DNA from: an uncultured Clostridia bacterium
GTDB lineage: Bacteria > Bacillota_A > Clostridia > TANB77 > CAG-508
Direction: 5' to 3'
DNA length: 16,004 bases
Assembly: GCA_948852375.1 (NCBI GenBank)
Contig: CAQOYX010000036.1
Span: forward strand, 1-16,004
The position numbers and the translations under genes were made by a program. Shown here one piece after another: positions 1 through 8,195 of the stretch. The notes below the pieces were generated by a model that ran no database searches, had not been told where the DNA came from, and saw nothing but the letters and a program-made list of their open reading frames with translations. Each line of letters opens with the position of its first letter. Position 1 is the first letter of the stretch.

Positions 1-43
1 TAATTTATAGTATAATTTTATAAAATTTTCACATAATAATATT

Positions 44-63
44 AGACTTTGTTTCTAAAGTCT
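44..63 (+). terminator. Small T-tailed hairpin
   Basis: A 7-bp stem (AGACTTT at 44-50, AAAGTCT at 57-63) with a 6-nt loop is followed by TTTGTTT on the plus strand. It could end a plus-strand transcript entering from the left, but no such gene is visible in the window, so the role is uncertain. Confidence 0.35.
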
Positions 64-95
64 TTTGTTTCCTCTTACATTTTAATAGATGTATA

Positions 96-140
96 AAATT
101 AGGACGTGTTTATTCTTTTCCCCGTCCTAATTTGTTTTTT
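96..140. terminator. Terminator after the M23 hydrolase gene
   Basis: An 11-bp perfect stem (AAATTAGGACG at 96-106 and CGTCCTAATTT at 123-133) encloses a 16-nt loop and lies just past the stop codon of the minus-strand M23 gene. The longer T-run (131-140) is on the plus strand and the minus-strand T-tract is short, so it may work in both directions. It is the expected 3' end of the ftsE-ftsX-M23 operon. Confidence 0.6.
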
Positions 141-1329
141 ATTGAATATATGGTAATGGATCTACATATATACCACCTAATAAAACTCCAAAGTGTAAGT
201 GGTTTCCTGTTGAATATCCTGTTGTTCCGACCCCTGCTATAACTTGTCCTCTTGATACTTTTTGTCCTACTGATACATTTATACTTGCACAGTGAGCATA
301 TAGTGTAACTAATCCTTTACCATGGCTAATCATAACATAATTTCCATATCCTCCACCACAACTACATTTTGTTGATACTGTTTTTGGATAATCATGTTTA
401 CAATTATTTGATACTGTTATTACTGTTCCTGCTTCTGCTGAAACTATACTAGTACCATGTGATGCTCCAAAATCCATTCCTTTATGATTTCTAGAGCCAA
501 CTCCTCCACCTGGTGATGTTCTTCCTCCAAAATATGATGTAATTCTTGAATAATTTGGACATGGCCACGCTAATCTTCCATTAAATGTGGCTCCATTTGA
601 TGGACTATTTGCTGAAGCTATTCTTCTAATTTCTGCTTCTATTTTATTCATTTCATCTTGGTATTCATCAATTTTTTGTTGTAGTGATTTCTCTTCTTCT
701 GATAATTTTGCTACTTCACTATTTTTTACAGCTTTTGCATTTTTTAGTATAGTATTTTCTTTTTCAGCCTCTGCTTTTGCTGCTTTTGCTTCACTTCTTT
801 GGTTAGATAATTCTTCTTTTGCTTTTTGTATGTTTTCTTTTTCTATTTCAATACTTTCTATTAATTCTGCATCTATTTTAGCTATTTTTTCTATATTATG
901 TACATTAGAGAAAAAATCTAAAAATCCGCTTGGGTTTAATAATATACTCCAATATGATACTTTTCCAGTTTTATATTGTGCTATCAATCTTTTTTCTAAA
1001 GTTTTTTCTTGCTTTTCTTGCTTTTCTTCTGCTTCTTTTAATTCTTTTTCTTTTGTTGCAATTGATGATTCTAATTTCTTTACTTTACTATTTAAGTCAT
1101 CTAGTTTTGTTTCACTTTCAGATATTTGTGTACTTAATTCTTCAATTCTCTTTAATGCTTGGCTTTTTGCTTCTTCTACTTGATCTTTTTCTTCTTCTAA
1201 TTCCTTTTTATTATTTGCTACATCATTTTTTTGATTTTGTAAATCTTGAGTTGATACCGCAAATGAAAACATACTCATATTAAAACATAATGATACTAAA
1301 ATTAAACTTATTAATATTTTCTTTTTCAT
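139..1329 (-). CDS. Secreted coiled-coil M23 (LytM) peptidase, EnvC/PcsB-like FtsEX partner
   Basis: This 396-residue protein is a probable extracellular peptidoglycan hydrolase or hydrolase activator. Residues 1-25 form a signal peptide (KKK followed by a hydrophobic core). Residues about 28-240 are a long Lys/Glu-rich coiled coil broken by a short hydrophobic stretch (VSYWSILLNPSGFLDFFSN) typical of the hinge in such proteins. Residues about 255-396 are an M23 domain with the metal-binding signatures NHKGMD, the central LYAH and the terminal HLHFG, so it looks catalytically competent. The start follows a GGGAGG site that overlaps the ftsX stop, 17 bases away. The coiled-coil-plus-M23 layout directly after ftsE-ftsX matches EnvC in Gammaproteobacteria and the PcsB/CwlO role in Firmicutes, where FtsEX gates the hydrolase across the membrane. 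A Cys-rich insertion (CKHDY...KCSCGGG) lies before the GYGNYV strand. The gene has no in-frame CGG and its frame is intact. Confidence 0.88.
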   Translation of the reverse strand: MKKKILISLILVSLCFNMSMFSFAVSTQDLQNQKNDVANNKKELEEEKDQVEEAKSQALKRIEELSTQISESETKLDDLNSKVKKLESSIATKEKELKEAEEKQEKQEKTLEKRLIAQYKTGKVSYWSILLNPSGFLDFFSNVHNIEKIAKIDAELIESIEIEKENIQKAKEELSNQRSEAKAAKAEAEKENTILKNAKAVKNSEVAKLSEEEKSLQQKIDEYQDEMNKIEAEIRRIASANSPSNGATFNGRLAWPCPNYSRITSYFGGRTSPGGGVGSRNHKGMDFGASHGTSIVSAEAGTVITVSNNCKHDYPKTVSTKCSCGGGYGNYVMISHGKGLVTLYAHCASINVSVGQKVSRGQVIAGVGTTGYSTGNHLHFGVLLGGIYVDPLPYIQ

Positions 1330-1346
1330 ATTATTCTTTATCCTCC

Positions 1347-2250
1347 CTATACCTCTAAATATTTTCTCATAGACATTATACTTCCAATTGTTCCTATTCC
1401 AATTCCTAGTAAAAGGTAAACTGTAATAATCATATTAAACATATCATTAAATGTAACGAATGTTATTTCTAATGTTTTTACTACTTCTGTTTGTGCTAAT
1501 TTTGGTATTAGTCCATTATAAGCTAGTCCAACAATTAAAACTGTAATAAGTGCTGCTATAACTCCTATTATAATACCTTCTACAATAAATGGCCACCTGA
1601 TGAAACTATTTGTTGCACCTACATATTTCATAATAGATATTTCTTTTCTTCTTGCATGTACTGTTAATTTTATTGTATTTCCAATAATAACTAAAGATAT
1701 TGTAACTAATACAAGTAATAATGCTAATGTGAATATTCTTACACCTTTTCCTATTGACATAAGAATTTCTATTTCTTTATTACTACTGGTTATTTCATCT
1801 AGATCTTCTCCTACTATTCCGAGTTATTTCATTTTGTATAGATTCATTTTTTGATAAATTTGAGAGTGTAATTTTATATGATTCTCCAAGTAATTCAAAT
1901 TCAAACCCTTCTATAGCACTTGCATTATTTTTAAAGCTTTCTTTTAAGTCGTTTAAATTTTCTTCTCTTGACATATGTTCTATTTTATTAATTCCCTCTA
2001 ATTTACTTATTTTCGTTCCATATTCTTGTACTTTTTCTCCTGTTACACTGGATTTAAAAAATACAGTCATACCTTGTGCATCTTCTACTGTATTCATTAT
2101 GTTATTTATATTTTCACTTATTATAAAGAACATTCCAAATACTAACATACATAAGCACATTGTTGTAAGAGCTGAAACTGTGGATTTTTTATTTTTGAAT
2201 ATATTTCTAAATCCTTCTCCTATAAAATAACTTATAATATTATATCTCAC
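1347..2250 (-). CDS. ftsX: Cell-division protein FtsX, interrupted by one CGGA +1 site
   Basis: FtsX is the membrane subunit of the FtsEX complex, which couples ATP hydrolysis in the cytoplasm to peptidoglycan hydrolase activation outside. The N-terminal half begins with the family pattern [17 protein letters not shown], has one membrane helix, and is followed by an extracellular domain. The C-terminal half has three hydrophobic segments and the family block [20 protein letters not shown]. The two halves are in different frames and join only if one base is skipped at the in-frame CGGA at 1818-1821 (codon 144). The joined product is 300 residues, normal for FtsX. I chose the GTG at 2250 because the AAGGTGG element lies 8 bases upstream; ATG 2256 and GTG 2262 are alternatives. 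The gene overlaps the end of ftsE. The site here is in a poorly conserved linker, so glycine is inferred from the other eight sites. Confidence 0.85.
1818..1821 (-). other. In-frame CGGA +1 site in ftsX (codon 144)
   Basis: On the minus strand the reading is ACT CGG AAT..., which ends at TGA eight codons on. Skipping the C gives ACT-C-GGA ATA GTA GGA and continues into the rest of FtsX (T-G-I-V-G-E-D). The preceding codon is Thr ACT. The frameshift is seen in the sequence; decoding as Gly is inferred. Confidence 0.8.
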
Positions 2251-2928
2251 TATCATAACCACCTTTTTTATCGTCTCTTACTATGTTACCTTTTTCTATT
2301 TGTATTACTCTTTTTTTCATCCTGTCTACAATATCTTTTGCATGCGTTGCAACAATTACGGTTGTTCCTCTCATGTTAATTTCATTTAACAGCATCATAA
2401 TATCCCAAGCTGTATCTGGATCTAAGTTTCCCGTAGGCTCATCTGCTATTAACATAGATGGATTGTTTACAAGTGCACGTGCTAGTGCTACCCTTTGTTG
2501 CTCTCCTCCGTGATAGTTCATTTGGGTACATTTTAGCTTTTCCACTTAGTCCTACCAGTGATAGTACCATTGGTACTTGTCTTCTTATATGTTTTGGTGT
2601 AGCTTTTACTATGTACATTGCAAAAGCTACATTTTCATATACTGTTTTATCGGGTAAAAGTCTGAAATCTTGAAATACTATTCCCATGCTTCTACGTAAA
2701 TATGGTACTCTGTTTTGTTTTAAGAAAGTGGTGTCTTTTCCATTAATAATGATATTTCCTGATGTAGGCTCTTCTTCTTTTAATATAAGTTTAATTAAAG
2801 TAGATTTTCCGTGAACCTGATGAACCTACTAAAAATGCAAATTCACCTTTATCAATTACAAAATTAGCATTTTGAACAGCTTCTGTTCCAGTACCATATA
2901 CCTTATTAACGTTTCTAAATTCTATCAT
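2240..2928 (-). CDS. ftsE: Cell-division ATP-binding protein FtsE, with two CGGA +1 sites
   Basis: FtsE is the ABC-type ATPase that drives FtsX. Read in one frame the gene breaks twice, and each break is an in-frame CGGA. With the C skipped at both, the product is 228 residues, typical for FtsE. It then has a perfect Walker A (GSSGS-G-KST, residues 35-43), the Q-loop [10 protein letters not shown], the signature ELS-G-GEQQR, Walker [14 protein letters not shown] and the switch histidine in VIVATHAK. The two restored residues are the Walker A glycine and the first glycine of the signature, both essential in ABC ATPases. The ATG at 2928 follows AAGGAG by 6 bases and a good promoter lies upstream. 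It starts the ftsE-ftsX-M23 operon. Read without shifting, it would give a truncated product ending just past the P-loop. Confidence 0.9.
2507..2510 (-). other. In-frame CGGA +1 site in ftsE signature motif (codon 140)
   Basis: The minus strand reads CTA TCA CGG AGG AGA GCA. Skipping C gives TCA-C-GGA GGA GAG CAA, i.e. LS-G-GEQQR, the invariant ABC signature. The unshifted frame runs as nonsense (SRRRATKGS...) to a stop about 22 codons on. The preceding codon is Ser TCA. Confidence 0.92.
2808..2811 (-). other. In-frame CGGA +1 site in ftsE Walker A (codon 40)
   Basis: The minus strand reads GGT TCA CGG AAA ATC TAC TTT AAT TAA. Skipping C gives GGT TCA-C-GGA AAA TCT ACT, restoring GS-G-KST, the invariant phosphate-binding loop. 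The unshifted frame stops within six codons. The preceding codon is Ser TCA. Confidence 0.93.
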
Positions 2929-2973
2929 ACTTTTCTCCTTGCTTAAGGTTTTATTCTATTTATATCTCTTTTT

Positions 2974-3002
2974 ATCATATCAGTAAAACCAATTTATTGC
3001 AA
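2974..3002 (-). promoter_or_regulatory. Promoter of ftsE operon
   Basis: On the minus strand, TTGCAA (2997-3002) and TATGAT (2974-2979) are separated by exactly 17 bases, a strong match to the housekeeping sigma-A consensus. The -10 lies about 45 bases before the ftsE start. Confidence 0.7.
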
Positions 3003-3016
3003 TACTAATTTAATAA

Positions 3017-3063
3017 AAAAAACGATAAAATTTAGCAAAATACTAATTATTTTATCGTTTTTT
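3017..3063. terminator. Bidirectional terminator
   Basis: A perfect 15-bp stem (AAAAAACGATAAAAT at 3017-3031 and ATTTTATCGTTTTTT at 3049-3063) closes a 17-nt loop. The arms themselves carry the A- and T-runs. It lies 45 bases past the stop of the 658-residue protein gene and just upstream of the ftsE promoter, so it separates the two transcription units. Confidence 0.8.
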
Positions 3064-3107
3064 ATATTTTTATGAAATTTGTGTTACTTTTTTATGACTA
3101 TTATAAA

Positions 3108-5084
3108 TTATTGTATTGTCATGTTACTATTTTTAGTTATAATTATTTTATTTACATATCCACTATTTGCATCTTTTTCACATGTAACTGTGTATTTATC
3201 ACTTGTACTTATATATGTATCATCAGGTGTTGTTGTAGTTATTGTTTCTCCTGTTTGATTTGGTATGCTAACATTTACAACTTTTGATGTATCACTTGCA
3301 TATGTTATATTATTTGAATTAACTAAATTTATTAGTGTTTTAACATTTGAACCTGATACTTCTTTTCCTTCATATGGCATAAATTTACTATTAAATACTT
3401 GTATATCCATAGCATCAGTTTGCTGTGCTGGTTGTTGCGTTATTCCTCCTATGTTAGTAAGAGGCTTTCCTATCTGTTCCATCTTTTTTGTAAATAGTGT
3501 TTGCAATCTTTTTACTATTGATTCTGATAAATTTTCTATGTATTCTTTAGAAAAATTATTTATTGTTGCTGAATTTTCTTTTGTAAGTTCCTCTATTTGT
3601 ATATCATTTACTGGTTCTATAGTTGTATTTACTTTTGCTGTAATATATGTATAATCATTCATGTTTACATTTATTATTGTATTATCTTGTATATTTTGCC
3701 CTACTGTTCTTTTATTTTGTGCTGAAATTTTTAGTGCATCTTCTCCTGTTCCAAATGTAAATATTACAAATTCTGTATTTTCCCCATTTTGTGTTTGTTT
3801 TGCTATTTCTATTTTGCTTAAATTAAACATATTGGTTATTCTGTTTCCTATACTGCTAATTTCATTTGTATTTAACGTTCTTTTATCAATATTATTCATC
3901 GTTGCAGTCATTTGCATTTGTGGTGTTAAATCATTTAATTGTATGTTTGAAGAATTATTTGTATCTTTTTCATTTATAGCATCTATATCTCTATAATTAC
4001 TATCCTTTATGCTATTATTTTTCATATCAAATGACACAATCATTCTTGATGAATTATCATTTTGTTCATAATCAATGAATATTTTATTGTCTTTGGTCGC
4101 AAATTCTGTTCTTATGAGTTCACCATTATTTTCATATACTGTTATTTTTAAAATTTCTTCTTGCATGCTTTGATTATCTATTATTTCTTGTAAATTATCT
4201 ATAACATTTTGTATTTTTTGTCTTACTTCTTCTAATACTTCTTGTGTAGAAACTTCCATTTCAGAGTTTAATAACTTTATCTTGTCTATCATGATAGACA
4301 TTGTTAAATCATCTGTTTTTAATGTATTTAAAATATTTATCAATACTTTTGCAAAATCAACTCCAGTTAACTCTAACGAATATGCATTTGTAACTATTTC
4401 TTTATTTTCTACATTTATTTTTACATTTTTCTGATTTTTATATTTTTCTTTTGGTATTTCTTTATTTATTACTTCGGAATATTTTTCTAGTATTGCTTTT
4501 TCATCTTCTCCACTTATGTATAATAACTTTTCTATGTCGACCCATTCTATTTTATCTGGAATATTACTTGTATCTATTACTCCAAGTTTTTTGGCAAATT
4601 CTTTTAAATTGTTATTATCTAATGCTAAATATTTATTAACAACTTCATCTGATTTTAATGCGTATAAATCTTCATTTCTTATATATTTTAGTGTAAATAA
4701 ATCATTGTTTGAATATTTTAATGTTGCTTGACTTGATTTTCTATTATTTGGTGCATCTGTTTTTGCAGAATATTTTATTCCAAAATTTCCTGCTGACACT
4801 GTTTCATTTGCAATTTGTGTATCATTAGATTCTATATTGAATGTTATTTCAGAATTTGTAGTATATTTACCACTTTTAATATTTTTTTCTATCTCTATAC
4901 TGTTATCTTCATCCATTTTTTGAATGATTTCACTATTTTTTGCCATATACTTAAAAAATAGTTCTTGATTTCCTTTAAATAAATCAGTTGATAAATATAG
5001 GTATGCACCTGCACATATTGCTATAACTAATACTAAAATTATTATTATAGCTATAATTAATTTACTTTTACTCTTTTTCATCAT
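3108..5084 (-). CDS. Uncharacterised membrane-anchored extracellular protein, 658 aa
   Basis: I do not recognise a named family. The protein starts with a KKSKSK basic stretch and a single strong membrane helix (about residues 7-29), followed by roughly 625 mostly polar, Asn/Thr/Lys-rich residues, consistent with a type II membrane protein whose bulk is outside. It contains Gln-rich amphipathic helices around residues 270-310 (QEVLEEVRQKIQNVIDNLQ) and a beta-rich C-terminus. The ATG at 5084 is preferred because AAGGAG lies 6 bases upstream; the frame is open back to 5141 but that would overlap the end of rlmB. It is about 50 bases downstream of rlmB and probably cotranscribed. In nearly 2 kb there is no CGG in any phase and the frame is unbroken, which makes it a useful negative control for the CGG rule. 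Confidence 0.75.
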   Translation of the reverse strand: MMKKSKSKLIIAIIIILVLVIAICAGAYLYLSTDLFKGNQELFFKYMAKNSEIIQKMDEDNSIEIEKNIKSGKYTTNSEITFNIESNDTQIANETVSAGNFGIKYSAKTDAPNNRKSSQATLKYSNNDLFTLKYIRNEDLYALKSDEVVNKYLALDNNNLKEFAKKLGVIDTSNIPDKIEWVDIEKLLYISGEDEKAILEKYSEVINKEIPKEKYKNQKNVKINVENKEIVTNAYSLELTGVDFAKVLINILNTLKTDDLTMSIMIDKIKLLNSEMEVSTQEVLEEVRQKIQNVIDNLQEIIDNQSMQEEILKITVYENNGELIRTEFATKDNKIFIDYEQNDNSSRMIVSFDMKNNSIKDSNYRDIDAINEKDTNNSSNIQLNDLTPQMQMTATMNNIDKRTLNTNEISSIGNRITNMFNLSKIEIAKQTQNGENTEFVIFTFGTGEDALKISAQNKRTVGQNIQDNTIINVNMNDYTYITAKVNTTIEPVNDIQIEELTKENSATINNFSKEYIENLSESIVKRLQTLFTKKMEQIGKPLTNIGGITQQPAQQTDAMDIQVFNSKFMPYEGKEVSGSNVKTLINLVNSNNITYASDTSKVVNVSIPNQTGETITTTTPDDTYISTSDKYTVTCEKDANSGYVNKIIITKNSNMTIQ

Positions 5085-5133
5085 TTTCTCTCCTTCATAA
5101 TATGAATGATTATCTTTCGATATCTTCACTTTT

Positions 5134-6169
5134 TTACTCACTAATCCTTTGTTTCACTGCTTCATATACTACTATTCCTGCTGAAACAGCAGCATTTAAC
5201 GATTTTATTTTTCCTTTCATTGGAATTTTAACTAAAAAATCACAGTTTTCTCTTACTAGTCTACTCATTCCATATCCTTCACTTCCAATTACAATTGCAA
5301 GTGGTCCTGTTAAGTCTTGTTCATAATAGTATTTGCTAGTATTAATATCCGTTCCACAAATCCAAACCCCCTCTTCTTTTAATGTATCTATTGTATCATT
5401 AATATTGTTAACCATTGCAATTTTCATATGCTGTACTGCACCTGCTGATACTTTACTTACTGTTGAATTTACTCCGAACTGCTCTTCTTTTAGGTATGAT
5501 TATTCCATGAACTCCTGCTGTTTCTGCTGTTCTTATTATTGAGCCTAAATTATGTGGATCTTCTATTCCATCTAGTATTAATATAAATAGTTCTTCTTTT
5601 TTTTCTTTTGCAAATTCCATTATATCATAAATATCACAATAGTCAAATGGCGGAACTGTTGCTATAACTCCTTGTGCATTTGATGTTTGTGCCATGGCAT
5701 TAAATTTTGTTTTTGGTATCTCTACAAGCACTATCTTTCTTTCTTTTGCTTGTTCAATTATTTTGTTAATAGAACCTTGTTTTTCTCCTTTTTCAATATA
5801 TATTTTGTTAACATCTTTACCAGATTTTAATAATTCTAATACTGCATTTCTGCCTTCTACTTGGTCTTCATATTCTTCTTTATTCGTTGTTTTTTTTTCT
5901 TTATTTTCTCTATCTTGTTCTTTGTCTTTATTTTCTTCATTACTTTGTTGTTTTATTTTTTTTTGCCTTCCAGCTTTATTTTTCTCATTTTCCTTCTTAT
6001 TCTTACCTTGTTTTTTTGTTTTACTTTGACTTTCTTCTTTTTTAACTTTACTATGTTTCTTATCTTTTTTTAAATTTTCTTCCTTTTCTTCTTTTGGTAT
6101 ATTTTTAGTTTTACTTTGTCCTATTTTTTTATTTTTTAGTTCTTTTTCTTCTTTTAATCCTTGTTTCAT
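5134..6169 (-). CDS. rlmB: TrmH/SpoU-family 2'-O-ribose methyltransferase (RlmB-like), one CGGA +1 site
   Basis: The conserved part matches the 23S rRNA (guanosine 2'-O) methyltransferase family. An N-terminal substrate-binding domain starts at VEGRNAVLELLKSGKDVNKIYI. The knotted SpoU domain follows with EDPHNLGSIIRTAETAGVHGIIIPKRR, GSEGYGMS and IPMKGKIKSLNAAVSAGI, which carry the AdoMet-binding and catalytic positions. The frame breaks at 5473-5476; skipping the C of CGGA gives RRAV-G-VNSTV, the usual family sequence, and a 344-residue product. Residues about 1-95 are an extreme Lys/Glu/Gln-rich extension absent from the roughly 245-residue standard enzyme; it is probably disordered and could bind RNA. 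The start has GGAG 6 bases upstream. It follows lepA by 74 bases. Confidence 0.87.
5473..5476 (-). other. In-frame CGGA +1 site in rlmB (codon 232)
   Basis: The minus strand reads GCA GTT CGG AGT AAA TTC AAC AGT AA..., which soon stops. Skipping C gives GCA GTT-C-GGA GTA AAT TCA ACA, restoring the conserved RRAV-G segment and the rest of the SpoU domain. The preceding codon is Val GTT. Confidence 0.92.
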
Positions 6170-6243
6170 TATTTTCTCCTCTCTTTTACAAAGACTTAAA
6201 TTTTCAAATTTAAAATAAATTACTCTTTACTCTATAATTCTTT

Positions 6244-8057
6244 TCATTCCTCATCTAGTTTAAGCACACTTAAAAATGCTTCTTGTGGAATTTCTACATT
6301 TCCTATTTGACTCATTTTCTTTTTTCCCTTTTTCTGTTTTTCTAGTAATTTTTTCTTTCTTGTTATATCTCCACCATAACATTTTGCAAGTACATCTTTT
6401 CTCATTGCAGATATTGTTTCTCTTGCTATAATTTGCCCACCTATTACTGCTTGCAAAGGTATTGCAAATAATTGCCTTGGTATTACTGTTTTTAATTTTT
6501 CTACCATTTTCTTTCCTCTTGTATAACTTGAAGCTTTATGCACTATGAAACTTAGTGCATCTACTCCTTCTCCGTTTATTCGTATATCTAGTTTTACAAG
6601 TTCCGCTCTTCTATATTCTTTAAATTCATAATCAAAAGAGGCATATCCTTTTGTTTTTGATTTTAAATTATCAAAAAAGTCATATATTATTTCGTTTAAT
6701 GGTAGTTCATAAATAAGAGTTACTCGTGTCTGGTCAAGATATTTCATATCTATATATACACCACGTCTATTTTGACATATTTCCATTATATTTCCAACAA
6801 ATTCTTTCGGAGTTAGGATTTCCGCTTTTACAATAGGCTCTTCCATATATGATATTTCTTGTGGTGCTGGTAAATCACTTGGGTTATATAGTTCTTCTAC
6901 TATTCCATCTGTTCTATGTACTTTATAAATAACTGATGGTGATGTTGTAATTAAACTTAAATCAAATTCTCTATCTAATCTTTCTTCTATTATCTCTAAA
7001 TGCAATAAACCTAAAAATCCACATCTAAAACCAAATCCTAATGCAGTTGATGTTTCTGGGTCATATTGCAAACTCGCATCATTTAGTTTTAGTTTTTCTA
7101 ATGCTATTTTTAGGTTTTCATAGTCGCTTCCATCTACTGGATATAGTCCACAATATACCATTGGATTTACTTTCTTATATCCTTTTAAAGGTGCTAATGC
7201 TGGTCTGTTATTTAGTGTTATTGTATCGCCTACATGTATGTCTGATAAGTTTTTAATGCTTGCCGCAATGTATCCGAACTTCTCCAGCAAGTAGTTTGTC
7301 TGTACTTTTATAGGTTCCAGGCTCAAAATAACCGTGTTTCTACTACAGTAAATACTTTGCCTGCTGCCATTAACCTTATTTCGTCTCCTACTTTTACAGT
7401 TCCATCTACTACTCTTACATACGCTATTGCTCCTTTATAATTATCATAAAAGGAATCAAATATTAAACATTTAAGTTCTGAATTTTCATTACCTTTCGGG
7501 CTAGGTATATCTGTTACAATTCTTTCTAAAACTTGGTCTACATTTAGTCCTGATTTTGCCGATATACAAGGAGCATCCATTGCTGGTATTCCTATAATAT
7601 CTTCTATTTCTTTTTTTACCTCTTCAGACCTTGCATTTGGCAAATCTACCTTATTTATTACTGGCAATATTTCTAGGTTATTATCTAATGCAAGATATAC
7701 ATTTGCCAGAGTTTGTGCTTCAACTCCTTGGCTTGCATCCACAACTAAAATTGCACCATCACATGCTGCAAGGCTTCTTGATACTTCATAATTAAAATCA
7801 ACATGCCCTGGTGTATCTATTAAATTAAAAGTATAATTTTTTCCATCTTTTGCTACATAATTCATTCTTACCGCCTGAGATTTAATAGTAATTCCTCTTT
7901 CACGTTCCAGTTCCATATTATCTAATACTTGGCTTTCCATTTCACGTTTAGAAAGAACTCCTGTCATTTCAATTAATCTATCTGCTAAAGTTGATTTTCC
8001 ATGGTCTATATGTGCAATTATACTAAAATTTCTAATATAACTTTGTCTATCTTCCAA
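6244..8057 (-). CDS. lepA: Elongation factor 4 (LepA), with two CGGN +1 sites
   Basis: LepA/EF4 is a ribosome-associated GTPase of the EF-G family. The N-terminal G domain has AHIDHGKST, the switch region [16 protein letters not shown] and NKVDLP. The C-terminal part has the LepA-specific domain ending ([38 protein letters not shown]), including the family-specific tail. The gene breaks twice, about 60 bases apart in domain 2, at CGGT (7331-7334) and CGGA (7273-7276). Skipping C at both gives VVET-G-YFEPG... and [12 protein letters not shown], both standard LepA positions, and a 603-residue product of normal length. The start is TTG at 8057, with AGGAG 10 bases upstream. Transcription probably begins at the promoter at 8090-8118 and continues into rlmB. 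A translation factor whose own synthesis needs two frameshifts could be autoregulated, but that is inference. Confidence 0.92.
7273..7276 (-). other. In-frame CGGA +1 site in lepA (codon 261)
   Basis: After the first lepA shift the frame reads GCT GGA GAA GTT CGG ATA CAT TGC, stopping eight codons on. Skipping C gives GTT-C-GGA TAC ATT GCG, i.e. [11 protein letters not shown], a conserved LepA segment. The preceding codon is Val GTT. Confidence 0.92.
7331..7334 (-). other. In-frame CGGT +1 site in lepA (codon 242)
   Basis: The minus strand reads GAA ACA CGG TTA TTT TGA. Skipping C gives ACA-C-GGT TAT TTT GAG CCT, i.e. VVET-G-YFEP, where LepA proteins carry a conserved glycine before an aromatic or hydrophobic pair. 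The preceding codon is Thr ACA and the fourth base is T. Confidence 0.9.
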
Positions 8058-8089
8058 TGCTAATTCACTCCTATTTTAAATTCATTGTT

Positions 8090-8118
8090 ATTTTATCATA
8101 CAACTTTAGAAAGTACAA
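8090..8118 (-). promoter_or_regulatory. Promoter of lepA
   Basis: On the minus strand, TTGTAC (8113-8118) and TAAAAT (8090-8095) are separated by 17 bases and lie about 35 bases before the TTG start. It diverges from the plus-strand promoter at 8141-8169. Confidence 0.6.
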
Positions 8119-8140
8119 TATAAAAATTTATGATTTTTTC

Positions 8141-8169
8141 TTGCATTATTTTACATAAAGCTGTATAAT
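8141..8169 (+). promoter_or_regulatory. Promoter of the small plus-strand gene
   Basis: TTGCAT (8141-8146) and a perfect TATAAT (8164-8169) are separated by 17 bases, about 55 bases upstream of the ATG at 8226. The leader holds a small AAGCC/GGCTT hairpin (about 8179-8193). Confidence 0.75.
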
Positions 8170-8195
8170 ATTTATATAAGCCCATAAAGGCTTAA

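Noticed and set aside
587..1283. Plus-strand open frames opposite the M23 gene, and similar frames opposite other minus-strand genes
   Set aside because: They are Phe/Leu/Ser-rich mirror images of Lys/Glu-rich coding sequence, with no ribosome binding sites or recognisable domains.
7261..7326. A separate internal start (TTG at 7326) producing a stand-alone LepA C-terminal protein
   Set aside because: There is no ribosome binding site, and the segment before 7276 is in the wrong frame, giving a non-LepA N-terminus ([16 protein letters not shown]). It is an ORF-calling consequence of two nearby +1 sites.
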